Positions 20,108-28,245 of a DNA stretch of 64,000 nt are shown piece after piece. The position numbers were made by a program, and so were the translations under genes. The notes beneath the pieces are model-generated. The model made no database searches. It was not told the origin of the DNA and worked only from the letters and a program-made list of their open reading frames with translations. Origin of the DNA: Methylopila sp. M107 (lineage in GTDB: Bacteria; Pseudomonadota; Alphaproteobacteria; Rhizobiales; Methylopilaceae); contig NZ_ARWB01000001.1 in the NCBI RefSeq assembly GCF_000384475.1, positions 1,344,176-1,408,175 of the forward strand. Reading direction: 5' to 3'. Positions within the stretch are counted from its first letter, which is position 1; the number at the start of each line of letters is the position of its first letter.

Positions 20108-21004
20108 ATGGAAGCCGCCTCCGTTCCCGGCGTCGATCTCGACGCGCAGAGCCTGATCGGGCTGCGGCACCTCACCGGCAGGGCGCCGGCCTCGACGCCA
20201 CGGCGTCTCGCCGCGCGGCCGGGCGGCATCGTCACGCGGCGGCGCGGACGCGGCAGCGAGATCGACGACGTCCGCATGTGGATCGACGGCGACGACATCC
20301 GTCACATCGACAGGAACGCCACCGCCCGCACCGGCCAGCTGCACACGCGCACCTTCCGGGACGAACGCGAGCGCGCCGTGCTGCTGGTCGCGGATTTTCG
20401 GCCCGCCATGCTTTTCGGAACCCGCCGCGCCTTCCGCTCGGTCGCAGCCGCGGAAGCGCTTGCCATGGTGGGATGGCGCGCGGCGGCCGAAGGCGGTCGG
20501 ATCGGTCTGCTCGCCGTGACCGCCGGCGAGCCCGCTTTCGCCCGGCCCAAGGGCGGCGAACGCGCCATGAACGTCGTGGTCGGCGTGATGGCGCGCGCCC
20601 ATGCCGACGCGCTCGCCGACAGCGATCGGCCGGATCCGCCGCTCGCCGACAGCCTCGAGACCGCCGTCGGCGCGCTGCCGCGCGGCGGCCACCTGATCCT
20701 CGCGACCGGCCTCGACGAGCCCGGCGCCCGCTTCGACGAGGTGGTGAAGGCCGCGCGACGGCGCGTCTCCATCTCGGTGCTGCTGGTCGCCGACGCCTTC
20801 GAGCGCGATGCGCCGCGCGGGGCCTACGCCTTCATGTCGCGCGAGGGCCGGGGCGGTTGGCTCTCCGGCGCCAAGCGTGACGCCGCGACCGATCCGCGTC
20901 GCGACCGCCTGACGGCGCTCGGCGTGCCGACGCTCGACATCGACGCGGCCGCAGGGCCTGAGAAGATCGCCCCGCTGCTGGAACGCCTCGATGCCGCCCG
21001 CTGA
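20108..21004 (+). CDS. DUF58 domain protein
   Basis: 298 residues, with the DUF58 region around residues 60-130 (the GSEIDDVRMWIDGDDIRHIDRN segment, where RxYxxGDDxRxIDW-type motifs are expected, then RDERERAVLLVADFRPAMLFG). DUF58 has a VWA-like fold and regularly sits between MoxR and VWA genes. The canonical tryptophan after D-x-R-x-I-D is replaced by arginine here. It overlaps the next gene by 14 nt, so it is translationally coupled. Confidence 0.88.
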   Translation: MEAASVPGVDLDAQSLIGLRHLTGRAPASTPRRLAARPGGIVTRRRGRGSEIDDVRMWIDGDDIRHIDRNATARTGQLHTRTFRDERERAVLLVADFRPAMLFGTRRAFRSVAAAEALAMVGWRAAAEGGRIGLLAVTAGEPAFARPKGGERAMNVVVGVMARAHADALADSDRPDPPLADSLETAVGALPRGGHLILATGLDEPGARFDEVVKAARRRVSISVLLVADAFERDAPRGAYAFMSREGRGGWLSGAKRDAATDPRRDRLTALGVPTLDIDAAAGPEKIAPLLERLDAAR

Positions 21005-21452
21005 AGATCCGCTGGCGGGCCTCCGGGCGCTCCACCTGCCTCCGGAGCCCTCGTCCTTCTGGTCCGATCTCGGCTTCGCCGCGATCGTCGGGCTGCTGCT
21101 CGCTCTGTTCGCCTCCCTGCTGATCCGTTGGATCGCAAAGCCCCGGCTGTCGCTGCGCGCTTCCGCCGTCGGCGCGCTCCAGGCCGCGAACGCGCTCGCG
21201 CCCGAAGACCGCCGCGCCGCGCAGGCCGCGGTGCTGCGCCGCGTTGTCCGCACCGTTGAGGGCGAAGAGGCCGCGCGCGCCGATGGCGGCGACTGGGGCG
21301 CGACGCTCGACCGCGTGTTCGGAACCGATCTCTTCACGCAACGCAATGGGCGGGTGTTCGTGGAAGGCCTTTACGGAAAACCCTCAGGCCCGGCCGACGA
21401 TCCGGAGCTCGACCGCGAGCTCGGCGCGCTCGTCGCGAAACTGAGGCGGTAG
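20991..21452 (+). CDS. DUF4381-type single-pass membrane protein
   Basis: 153 residues with one transmembrane helix (about 24-45, LGFAAIVGLLLALFASLLI) and a cytosolic C-terminal helical domain. The position between DUF58 and the first VWA gene is the standard place for the DUF4381 component of MoxR/Bat clusters. Function is unknown beyond being a probable membrane partner of the VWA proteins. It is coupled by overlap to the preceding gene and is six bases from the next. Confidence 0.8.
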   Translation: MPPAEDPLAGLRALHLPPEPSSFWSDLGFAAIVGLLLALFASLLIRWIAKPRLSLRASAVGALQAANALAPEDRRAAQAAVLRRVVRTVEGEEAARADGGDWGATLDRVFGTDLFTQRNGRVFVEGLYGKPSGPADDPELDRELGALVAKLRR

Positions 21453-21458
21453 AGGCCG

Positions 21459-22415
21459 ATGTGGCAGTTCGCGGCTCCGCTCGTCTTTCTTCTTCTGCCT
21501 CTGCCCTTCCTCGCGGCGCGGTTTCTGCCGGCTGACGGGCGCGTCGGCGGCGCGCTCAAGGTGCCGGGCGCGATCGCGGCCTCGCACGGCGCCGCGGACC
21601 CGGCCTCCGCCGCGACGAGCGGCGGTCGCATCCTCGCCTGGATCGCCTGGATCGCGCTCGTGGTCGCGCTCGCGGGTCCGCGCATCGTGTTGCCGGTTTC
21701 GGCCTTGCCGACTACGGGACGCGACCTGATGGTGACGCTCGACCTCTCCGGCTCGATGGAGCGCACCGACTTCTTCCTCGACGGAAAGACCGCCCGGCGG
21801 CTCGACGCCATGAAGGACGTCGCCGCGAAGTTCATCCGCGGACGGGCGGGCGACCGTGTCGGGCTGATCGCCTATGCGGACCTGACCTATGTGGTCTCGC
21901 CGCCGAGCTACGACGTCGAGGCGGTGGCGAAGGCGCTCGACGGCTTCGCCATCGGTCTGGTCGGACGCTCGACCGCGATCGGCGACGGGCTGGGGCTCGC
22001 GCTGCGACGGCTGTCGCAGACCGACGCCAAGTCGCGCGTCGTGCTGCTGCTGTCGGACGGCGTCAACAATGCAGGCGTCTCCGCCCCGCGCGACGTGGCG
22101 AACCTCGCCAAGGAGATGAATGTGCGGGTGCACACCATCGCCATGGGGCCGCGCGACATTCCCGAGGGCGACGGCAATCCGGACGTCGTCGACGTCGCGA
22201 CCCTGAAGGACATCGCGGCGATCACCGGAGGCCAGGCGTTTCGCGTGAAGACGACCGAGGACCTGCGCGCCGCGATGACCGCGATCGACGAGGTCGAGCC
22301 GACGCGCTCGCTCGCGCCCCCGGCGCCGATCTGGCGCGAACTCTGGCCCTGGCCCGCGGCGCTGGCCTTCTTCGCCGTCGCCGCGACGGTGCTCATCCGG
22401 AGCCGCAACGGATGA
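21459..22415 (+). CDS. VWA-domain membrane protein (BatA-like)
   Basis: 318 residues: an N-terminal membrane segment (FAAPLVFLLLPLPFLAARF), a second segment near residues 60-80, a VWA domain with an intact MIDAS motif (DLSGSM, with downstream Thr and Asp in GRSTAIGDGLG and LLSDGVNNAG), and a C-terminal helix (WPAALAFFAVAATVLI). This is the BatA layout, with the VWA domain in the periplasm held by both ends. BatA/BatB are linked to stress tolerance and envelope integrity in other bacteria; the target here is unknown. Confidence 0.9.
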   Translation: MWQFAAPLVFLLLPLPFLAARFLPADGRVGGALKVPGAIAASHGAADPASAATSGGRILAWIAWIALVVALAGPRIVLPVSALPTTGRDLMVTLDLSGSMERTDFFLDGKTARRLDAMKDVAAKFIRGRAGDRVGLIAYADLTYVVSPPSYDVEAVAKALDGFAIGLVGRSTAIGDGLGLALRRLSQTDAKSRVVLLLSDGVNNAGVSAPRDVANLAKEMNVRVHTIAMGPRDIPEGDGNPDVVDVATLKDIAAITGGQAFRVKTTEDLRAAMTAIDEVEPTRSLAPPAPIWRELWPWPAALAFFAVAATVLIRSRNG

Positions 22416-22429
22416 TCGAACTCGTCAAG

Positions 22430-22600
22430 CAAAGTGACCGCACCCATCTTTCCACGTCTCCCCTGTGGGGAGAGGTCGGCGCGCAGCGCCGGGCGAGGGC
22501 GCGTCGCCATCGCCGGATAAACCTGATCCCCCTCATCCGCTCGGCGGCGCCTCGCGACCTCTCCCCACCGGGGAGAGACGGGCGGCGTCGCCTGCTTCGG
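22430..22600. repeat. Intergenic palindromic repeat between the two VWA genes
   Basis: CTCCCCTGTGGGGAGAGGTC (22457-22476) and its imperfect inverse GACCTCTCCCCACCGGGGAG (22556-22575) flank a middle containing CCCCCTCATCCGCTCGGCGG. The structure and wording match the unit at 10590-10745. It breaks an otherwise tightly spaced operon. It is non-coding. Confidence 0.7.
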
Positions 22601-22611
22601 GGCTTCCGGCC

Positions 22612-23547
22612 ATGATCGAGTTCTTGGGCCTCACCCTCCTCCGCCCATGGTGGCTGCTCGGTCTGCCGGTCGCCGTCGCAGCCGCCTTTATGGCGGTTCG
22701 CCGCTCGGGCGGCGTCGGCGACTGGCGGCGCGCGGTCGACGCGCATCTGCTCGAGGCGATCGCGCGCCGCGGCGGCGTGGTCGCGGGCAAGGGCCGCGGC
22801 GCGATCGTGGCCGCCGCCGCGGCGGGGCTCGTCGCGATCGCGCTGATCGGCCCGGCGGCCGAGCGGACCGACGCGAGCGCCTTCCGCAACCTCGACACGA
22901 TGATCATCGCGCTCGACCTGTCGCGCTCGGTCGCCGAGAGCCCGGAGTTTCGCGACGCCAAGCTCGCCGCGATGGCGGCCGCGGAAGCCGCCGGCACGCG
23001 GCAGGTGGCCATCGTCGCCTTCGCGGGCGACGCCTATCTGGTCTCTCCGCCGACGACCGACCGCAAGGGGCTCGAAACCACCCTGTTCGCGCTCGACGGC
23101 CAGACCGTGCCGGACGCCGGCAGCGCGCCGGCCCGCGCGCTCGGCCTTGCGCGCAAGACCCTGAAGGATTCCGGCGTCGTCGGCGGCGACGTGGTGCTGA
23201 TCACGGATGGCGGCGGGATCGACGACGGCGCAATGGGCGAGGCGCGCGGGCTGGTCTCGGACGGCCAGTCGGTCAGCACGCTCTATGTCGCGCCCAAGAC
23301 CGCGACCGGCGCGCCTCCGGGTCAGAAGGTGACGGGCCGGCCCGAGCTCGAGGCGCTGGCGTCGGTCGGCGGCGGCGTCTCGGCCGGCGTCGAGACGCCG
23401 GAGGCGGTCAACGAAAAGCTTTCGCGCAACGTCGCCGAGCGGCTCGGTCCCGGCGCCTTCTCGTCGCTGATCTGGTACGATTACGGCCGCTGGCTGCTGG
23501 GCTTCGCGATGATCCCGGCGCTGTTCCTTTTCCGGCGGGGAGGCTGA
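22612..23547 (+). CDS. VWA-domain membrane protein (BatB-like)
   Basis: 311 residues with the same architecture as the previous VWA gene: N-terminal membrane segment (LLRPWWLLGLPVAVAAAFM), a second near 60-80, VWA MIDAS DLSRS, and a C-terminal helix (WLLGFAMIPALFLF). The start is set at the ATG 22612, which gives the membrane-inserting N-terminus; the frame upstream runs through the repeat and is not coding. It probably pairs with BatA. Confidence 0.88.
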   Translation: MIEFLGLTLLRPWWLLGLPVAVAAAFMAVRRSGGVGDWRRAVDAHLLEAIARRGGVVAGKGRGAIVAAAAAGLVAIALIGPAAERTDASAFRNLDTMIIALDLSRSVAESPEFRDAKLAAMAAAEAAGTRQVAIVAFAGDAYLVSPPTTDRKGLETTLFALDGQTVPDAGSAPARALGLARKTLKDSGVVGGDVVLITDGGGIDDGAMGEARGLVSDGQSVSTLYVAPKTATGAPPGQKVTGRPELEALASVGGGVSAGVETPEAVNEKLSRNVAERLGPGAFSSLIWYDYGRWLLGFAMIPALFLFRRGG

Positions 23548-23551
23548 CGCG

Positions 23552-24388
23552 ATGGCGCGGGCGGCCGGACTTGCGATCGCGGCGGTCCTCGTTCTGGCCG
23601 CCACCACCTCGGCCGAGCAGGTCGGGCGCGCGCTCTATCATGCAGGGTTTCCGGGATCGGCCGGCCTGCTTCTCGATGGCCCGGCCTGGGACGGAGCGGT
23701 GCTCTACGCGCAGAAGCGCTTCGGCGAGGCCGCGACGGCGTTCGAGACCGCCTCGGCCGACGTCGCCGACTACGACCGCGGCACGGCGCTCGCGCGGGCC
23801 GGACGGCTCGACGACGCCGTAAAGGCGCTGGAAGACGCGCTCTACCGCAATCCCAACGACGAGGACGCGCGCTACAATCTCGCGCTCGTCGAGTCGCTGA
23901 AGGCGAAGCGCGGTCGTCCCGAGCGCGACGCGAAAAATCCCGCCAACGCCGACGCCTCTCAGCAGAAGCGTGGCGGCGAGGCCCCGACGGACGCCGAGAA
24001 TGAGATCAACTCGACCGGCGAAGGCATGGCGGGCGACCGCGACTCCGGCCGGGAGGCGCGGGAATCCGGCCGCTCGCAGGTCTCTCGCATGGGCCGCGCG
24101 GAGCAGACGCAGGCCGACGACCGCCAGCAGAAAGCGCGCGGCGCGATTGGCGCCTCGGAGGGCAGCGGGCGCAACGGCGGCGAAGGCGCAAAGGTCGCCA
24201 AGTCTTTCGAGCAGCTCGTGAAGTTGCCGAAGAAGAGCTACAGCCAGCAGACCGTCCAGCCTTCGCCGCAATGGCTGGAGACGATCTCGGACGAACCCGG
24301 CCGCTTCCTGCGCCTCAAGCTCGCGGCGGAACGGACGGGGCGGGCCGAACGCGGCCTTGCGGCGCCGCAGGTGACGGACCCATGGTGA
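23552..24388 (+). CDS. TPR protein of the Bat cluster (BatC-like)
   Basis: 278 residues with an N-terminal signal or anchor (AGLAIAAVLVLAATTSAEQ). TPR units follow at about 45-115 (AQKRFGEAATAFETASADVADYDRGTALARAGRLDDAVKALEDAL), then a hydrophilic low-complexity middle. The position after two VWA genes matches BatB/BatC. In this group the TPR protein likely scaffolds VWA partners in the periplasm. The stop overlaps the next gene by seven bases. Confidence 0.82.
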   Translation: MARAAGLAIAAVLVLAATTSAEQVGRALYHAGFPGSAGLLLDGPAWDGAVLYAQKRFGEAATAFETASADVADYDRGTALARAGRLDDAVKALEDALYRNPNDEDARYNLALVESLKAKRGRPERDAKNPANADASQQKRGGEAPTDAENEINSTGEGMAGDRDSGREARESGRSQVSRMGRAEQTQADDRQQKARGAIGASEGSGRNGGEGAKVAKSFEQLVKLPKKSYSQQTVQPSPQWLETISDEPGRFLRLKLAAERTGRAERGLAAPQVTDPW

Positions 24389-25665
24389 GAATTCTGGTTC
24401 CTGCCGCGCTTGCGGCCGCGATGCTTTCGCTTCCGGCGGCGGCCCAGGAGCGCAGCATCTATGACGACGTGAAGCTCGAGGTCATTCCCGAGACCCACGG
24501 CGTCGCGCCCTACCCCAACGAGCTGGTGCTGCTGCGCATCCGGGGCGTCTACCGGCCGCTCGTGAACATCTCCCACATGATCCAGCCTTCGCTCGCCAAT
24601 TTCGGCTGGACCAACCTCACCCGCGACACGGCGACAGACGCGGAGTTCGACGGGTTCCCGGCCAAGGCGTTCGAGCGGACGCTCGCGGTGTTCCCGGAGA
24701 AGACCGGCGACCTCGTCATCGACAGCTTCGTGCACAAGCTGACAGTGGTGGACGGCGACGGCTATCGCGACATCAACGTGAAGTCGCCGCCGATCACCAT
24801 CAAGGTGGCGACCTGGCAGGGACCGGGCGGCCCGAAGGACCCGAACCAGTGGTGGCTGCCGTCGAGCGACGTCCGGATCACCGACCAGTGGTCCGGCGAC
24901 CCGAACCGCGTGCCGCGCGGCGAGACGGTGCGGCGAACCGTGACCATCGAGGCCGACGGCGTCACGGCCGAGCAGCTGCCGCCCTCGCCGCTGATGCGCT
25001 CGCCGGGGATCATCAGCTTCCGAGGTCCGATCGACCGCGAGACCCGCGTGACGGAGACCGGTCCCGTGGCGCGCGCGGTCTATCGCTGGGACATGCGCCC
25101 GACGACCGCGCATCCCGCGATCGTCGAGCCGATCGACATTCCGTGGTTCGACACGAAAGCGAGGACGCTGCGCAAGGCCGTCATCCCGGCGCAGCGCATG
25201 GCCTGGGCCGCGGTCGACGCCGCTGGCGCGCCGGCGGTCGCGAAGGCGGACGAGAAGCCGTCGGCCGCCGCGCTGTCGGGCGCCGGCGCGCTCGCCTTCC
25301 TCATCGGACTTGGAGTCCTGCTGGTTGGCAGGGAGGCCTCGTCCGGCCTGCCAAAGCTGCCGCCTCGCGCCCTGCTCGCCTTGAGATGGGCCGCGCTGCG
25401 CCGCGACGTGGCGGGCGTGCGCGCCGCCGTCACCCGGCTTGCGCGCGACGAGCCGGGGCCCGCGACGCGTTGGACCGGCGATCCGGCCGTCCGCGCGGCG
25501 CTCGCCGAACTAGACCGTCATCTGTTCGACGCCAGCGGATCGCCCGCGCCGGATCTCGGCAGGCTGGCCCGCACCGTCCGGAAGGCGAGAAGCCGCGCGC
25601 TCCTCGCCTCCCGCTCCAAGGCCTCGGGCCTCGCGCCGCTCGACGGCCCCTATCGCGGAGCGTGA
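24382..25665 (+). CDS. BatD-like periplasmic protein with C-terminal membrane anchor
   Basis: 427 residues with a signal peptide (ILVPAALAAAMLSLPAAAQ, cleavage near residue 23). A beta-rich periplasmic region follows (YPNELVLLRIRGVYRPLVNISHMIQPS and FEADGVTAEQLPP-like segments). One C-terminal helix (about 300-320, ALAFLIGLGVLLVG) precedes a basic cytosolic tail of about 100 residues. This matches BatD/oxygen-tolerance proteins, which close the MoxR-VWA operon. The start overlaps the TPR gene. Confidence 0.8.
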   Translation: MVRILVPAALAAAMLSLPAAAQERSIYDDVKLEVIPETHGVAPYPNELVLLRIRGVYRPLVNISHMIQPSLANFGWTNLTRDTATDAEFDGFPAKAFERTLAVFPEKTGDLVIDSFVHKLTVVDGDGYRDINVKSPPITIKVATWQGPGGPKDPNQWWLPSSDVRITDQWSGDPNRVPRGETVRRTVTIEADGVTAEQLPPSPLMRSPGIISFRGPIDRETRVTETGPVARAVYRWDMRPTTAHPAIVEPIDIPWFDTKARTLRKAVIPAQRMAWAAVDAAGAPAVAKADEKPSAAALSGAGALAFLIGLGVLLVGREASSGLPKLPPRALLALRWAALRRDVAGVRAAVTRLARDEPGPATRWTGDPAVRAALAELDRHLFDASGSPAPDLGRLARTVRKARSRALLASRSKASGLAPLDGPYRGA

Positions 25666-25687
25666 GACGGCGCGGGCCTGATCCGGC

Positions 25688-26089
25688 TCAGTCTTCGAAC
25701 AGACCCTTGCGTCGGACCGCGTCGACGCTCCAGGGGCCGGGACCGGCGAAGAACAGGTAGAGGAACACGAAGCTGTAAAGCGCCGCGAGCTCGCCTTTGT
25801 TGATGATCGGGAAGAACCCGCTCGAGGCGTGGCCGATGAAATAGGCCGCGGCCGCCATGCCGGAGAGCAGGAACGCCACCGGCCGGCTGAACAGGCCGAT
25901 CGCGAGCAGGAAGCCGCCGAACAGTTCGATCGAGCCGGCCGCCAGCAGCAGCGGCGGCAGCGGATCGGGACCGGGCAGCGGAAAGTCGAGCAGCTTCTGC
26001 GTGCCGTGCTGCATGAAGAGCAGCGCCGCCATGATGCGGAGAATGCTGCGGACGCGGCCTCTCCAGTGTTTCAGCGCGGAGAAATCCAT
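25688..26089 (-). CDS. DoxX-family membrane protein
   Basis: 133 residues with four hydrophobic helices. The DoxX signature is visible as LRIMAALLFMQHGTQKL at the N-terminus and GSIELFGGFLLAIGLFSRPVA in the middle. DoxX/DoxD-like proteins are small quinone-linked or redox-stress membrane proteins; the role here is unknown. The start at 26089 has a strong GGAAGGAAA site upstream. It converges on the Bat cluster. Confidence 0.88.
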   Translation of the reverse strand: MDFSALKHWRGRVRSILRIMAALLFMQHGTQKLLDFPLPGPDPLPPLLLAAGSIELFGGFLLAIGLFSRPVAFLLSGMAAAAYFIGHASSGFFPIINKGELAALYSFVFLYLFFAGPGPWSVDAVRRKGLFED

Positions 26090-26282
26090 CGCGTTTCCTT
26101 CCCAATCGTCTGTTTCGCACGCGCCGATTGTGGCGCGGCGACCGCGACTCGACGAGCGCAGTCGAGAACTTGTGCACGCTTTGGGAGAGTTCTCACAAGG
26201 TGAGGACGGCGATCCGCGCGATGCGCCGGCGCGCACGACCTTTGCGGCTGCGCGCTTGAGCGAGGCTGGAATGGGGCTCGAC

Positions 26283-27299
26283 TTACTCCGCGGCCTGCGC
26301 CTGGGGCGCCGCCTCCGGGAAGGTCGGATAGACGTCGAACGAGCGGCCCATCTGCTTCGCGAGCGCCAGCACCGCGTCGATATACGGCGTCGGGACGTCG
26401 ACCAGCTGGCCCATCTCCTGAACGGCGGAGAGCAGCGCGTCGAGCTCGATCGGCTTGCCGGCTTCGAGGTCCTGCAGCATCGAGGTGCGGTGCGCGCCGA
26501 CCTTGGCCGCGCCGTTGATGCGGCGCTCGACGTCGACTTTGAACCTGGCGCCGAGCTTCTCGCCGATGCCTTGAGCCTCCAGCATCATGTTTCTCGCCAG
26601 CGCGCGCGTGCCGGGATCGGTCGCGACGATGTCGAGCGTCGCGCGGGTGAGCGCCGAGATCGGGTTGAAGCAGAGATTGCCCCAGAGCTTCAGCCAGATG
26701 TCGTCCCGAATGTCGTCGTAATAGCGCGCCTTCAGGCCGCTGGCGTCGAGCGCGTCGCCGAAGGCCTGCAGCCGCGCGGTCTTCGTGCGGTTGGGTTCGC
26801 CGAGCCCGAACGTGTCGCCATAGGTGTGCTTGACGACGCCGGGCTCGATGATCTCGGTCGCCGGATAGACGGTCGCGCCGATGACCCGCTGCGGGCCGAT
26901 CGCGTTCCACTGCCGGTTTCCGGGGTCGACGCTGTTGAGGCGCAGATCCTTGTAGGGACCGTCGAGACCATAGAAGTACCACCACGGCACGCCATTCTGG
27001 GCCGTGACCACGGCGGTGTCCGGCCCAAGCAGAGGGGCGAGGTCCTCGGCCGACTCCCAGGCCTGATGCGACTTCAGGCCGACGATCACGTAGTCCTGCG
27101 GGCCGAGCTCCGCCGCGACCTTGGTGGCCGGCATGCGGGCGACCTTTTCCTCGCCGTCGATGATCAGCTTGAGCCCGTTCTCGCGAATCGCCGCGAGATG
27201 GGGGCCGCGGGCGACGAGCGAGACGTCGACGCCGGCCTGCTTCATCAGCACGGCCATGTAGCCGCCGATCGCGCCCGCTCCGTAGATGCAGACCTTCAT
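26283..27299 (-). CDS. panE: PanE-like reductase, candidate oxalyl-CoA reductase
   Basis: A 338-residue protein of the ketopantoate reductase family. The NADP-binding Rossmann motif is GAGAIGG (7-13). LWGNLCFNPISALT near residue 200 carries the region with the catalytic lysine (DDIWLKLWGN), and a C-terminal helical domain contains the conserved HRTSMLQDLEAGK. It lies last in a unit after two SucCD-like genes, inside an oxalate island. In Methylobacterium extorquens AM1 a PanE-family protein (PanE2) was reported to reduce oxalyl-CoA to glyoxylate for oxalate assimilation. The same role is inferred here from context; plain 2-dehydropantoate reductase remains possible. Confidence 0.85.
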   Translation of the reverse strand: MKVCIYGAGAIGGYMAVLMKQAGVDVSLVARGPHLAAIRENGLKLIIDGEEKVARMPATKVAAELGPQDYVIVGLKSHQAWESAEDLAPLLGPDTAVVTAQNGVPWWYFYGLDGPYKDLRLNSVDPGNRQWNAIGPQRVIGATVYPATEIIEPGVVKHTYGDTFGLGEPNRTKTARLQAFGDALDASGLKARYYDDIRDDIWLKLWGNLCFNPISALTRATLDIVATDPGTRALARNMMLEAQGIGEKLGARFKVDVERRINGAAKVGAHRTSMLQDLEAGKPIELDALLSAVQEMGQLVDVPTPYIDAVLALAKQMGRSFDVYPTFPEAAPQAQAAE

Positions 27300-27359
27300 G
27301 GGAAGTCTCCGAAACTCGGACGTGCAGGCGGCGGCCGGCGTGATCTCAGGAAATGGCGG

Positions 27360-28241
27360 TCAGGCGGAGCGAGCCGCCGCTTCCGCGATGGCCTGGCCGA
27401 CAAGGTGGGCGCTGCCGGCGACCTTGACGCCCGCGCGTTCGAGCGCCGCGACCTTCGCGGCGGCGTCGCCCTTGAAGCCGAAGGTGAGCGCGCCGGCGTG
27501 CCCCATCCGGCGTTCGCGAGGCGCGTGAACCCCCACCACGAGCGCGACGACGGGTTTCGAGCTCTTCTGCTCCGTCAGCAGTTCGGCGACTTCCTGCTCC
27601 TGCGAGCCGCCAATCTCCCCGATCAGCACGATGCCCTTGGTGTCGTCATCGGCCAGGAACAGCTCGACGCAGTCGCGCATCGACAGGCCGTGGATCGCGT
27701 CGCCGCCGACGCCGACCGTGGTCGACTGGCCGAGCCCGACCGCCGTGACCTGCGCCACCACTTCGCTCGTCAGCGATGCCGAGCGCGACACGATGCCGAT
27801 CGCGCCCGGACGCTCCGATCCCGTCGCCATCACGCCGAGCTTGCAGACGCCGGGCGCAAGGACGCCCTGGCTGTTGGCGCCGACGAGGCGTGTGCGGGAG
27901 CCTTTCAGCGCGTCCTTGACCCGCACCATGTCGAGCGTCGGCACGCGTTCGGTGACGGCCACGACGAGCGGCATTTCGGCCTCGATCGCCTCGATCATCG
28001 CGGCGGCCGCGGTCGGCGGCGGCACGAACACGATCGACGCGTTGGCCCCGGTCTCGGCGCGCGCCGCCGCGACGCTGTCGAACATCGGCAGGTTGAGGTG
28101 CGAGCGCCCGCCCTTGCCCGGCCGCACGCCGCCGACGACGTTGGTGCCGTATTCCATCATCTGCGTGGTGTGGTGCGTGCCGGCCCAGCCGGTCATGCCC
28201 TGCACCGCGACGCGGGTGTCCCTGTCGAGCAGGATCGCCAT
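27360..28241 (-). CDS. SucD-like CoA ligase, alpha subunit (divergent)
   Basis: 293 residues of the succinyl-CoA synthetase alpha family: CoA-binding Rossmann domain (VQGMTGWAGTHHT, GVRPGKGG) and C-terminal ligase domain with the phospho-histidine motif MGHAGAL. It forms the alpha half of a two-subunit ADP/GDP-forming acyl-CoA ligase with the preceding gene (4-nt gap). It differs from housekeeping SucD: the usual NCPG is NSQG here, and SRSGTLTYE is SRSASLTSE, so the substrate pocket probably differs. Malate, or oxalate by context, are candidates. Genuine TCA-cycle SucD is unlikely because of the divergence and the neighbours. Confidence 0.85.
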   Translation of the reverse strand: MAILLDRDTRVAVQGMTGWAGTHHTTQMMEYGTNVVGGVRPGKGGRSHLNLPMFDSVAAARAETGANASIVFVPPPTAAAAMIEAIEAEMPLVVAVTERVPTLDMVRVKDALKGSRTRLVGANSQGVLAPGVCKLGVMATGSERPGAIGIVSRSASLTSEVVAQVTAVGLGQSTTVGVGGDAIHGLSMRDCVELFLADDDTKGIVLIGEIGGSQEQEVAELLTEQKSSKPVVALVVGVHAPRERRMGHAGALTFGFKGDAAAKVAALERAGVKVAGSAHLVGQAIAEAAARSA

Positions 28242-28245
28242 CGCC

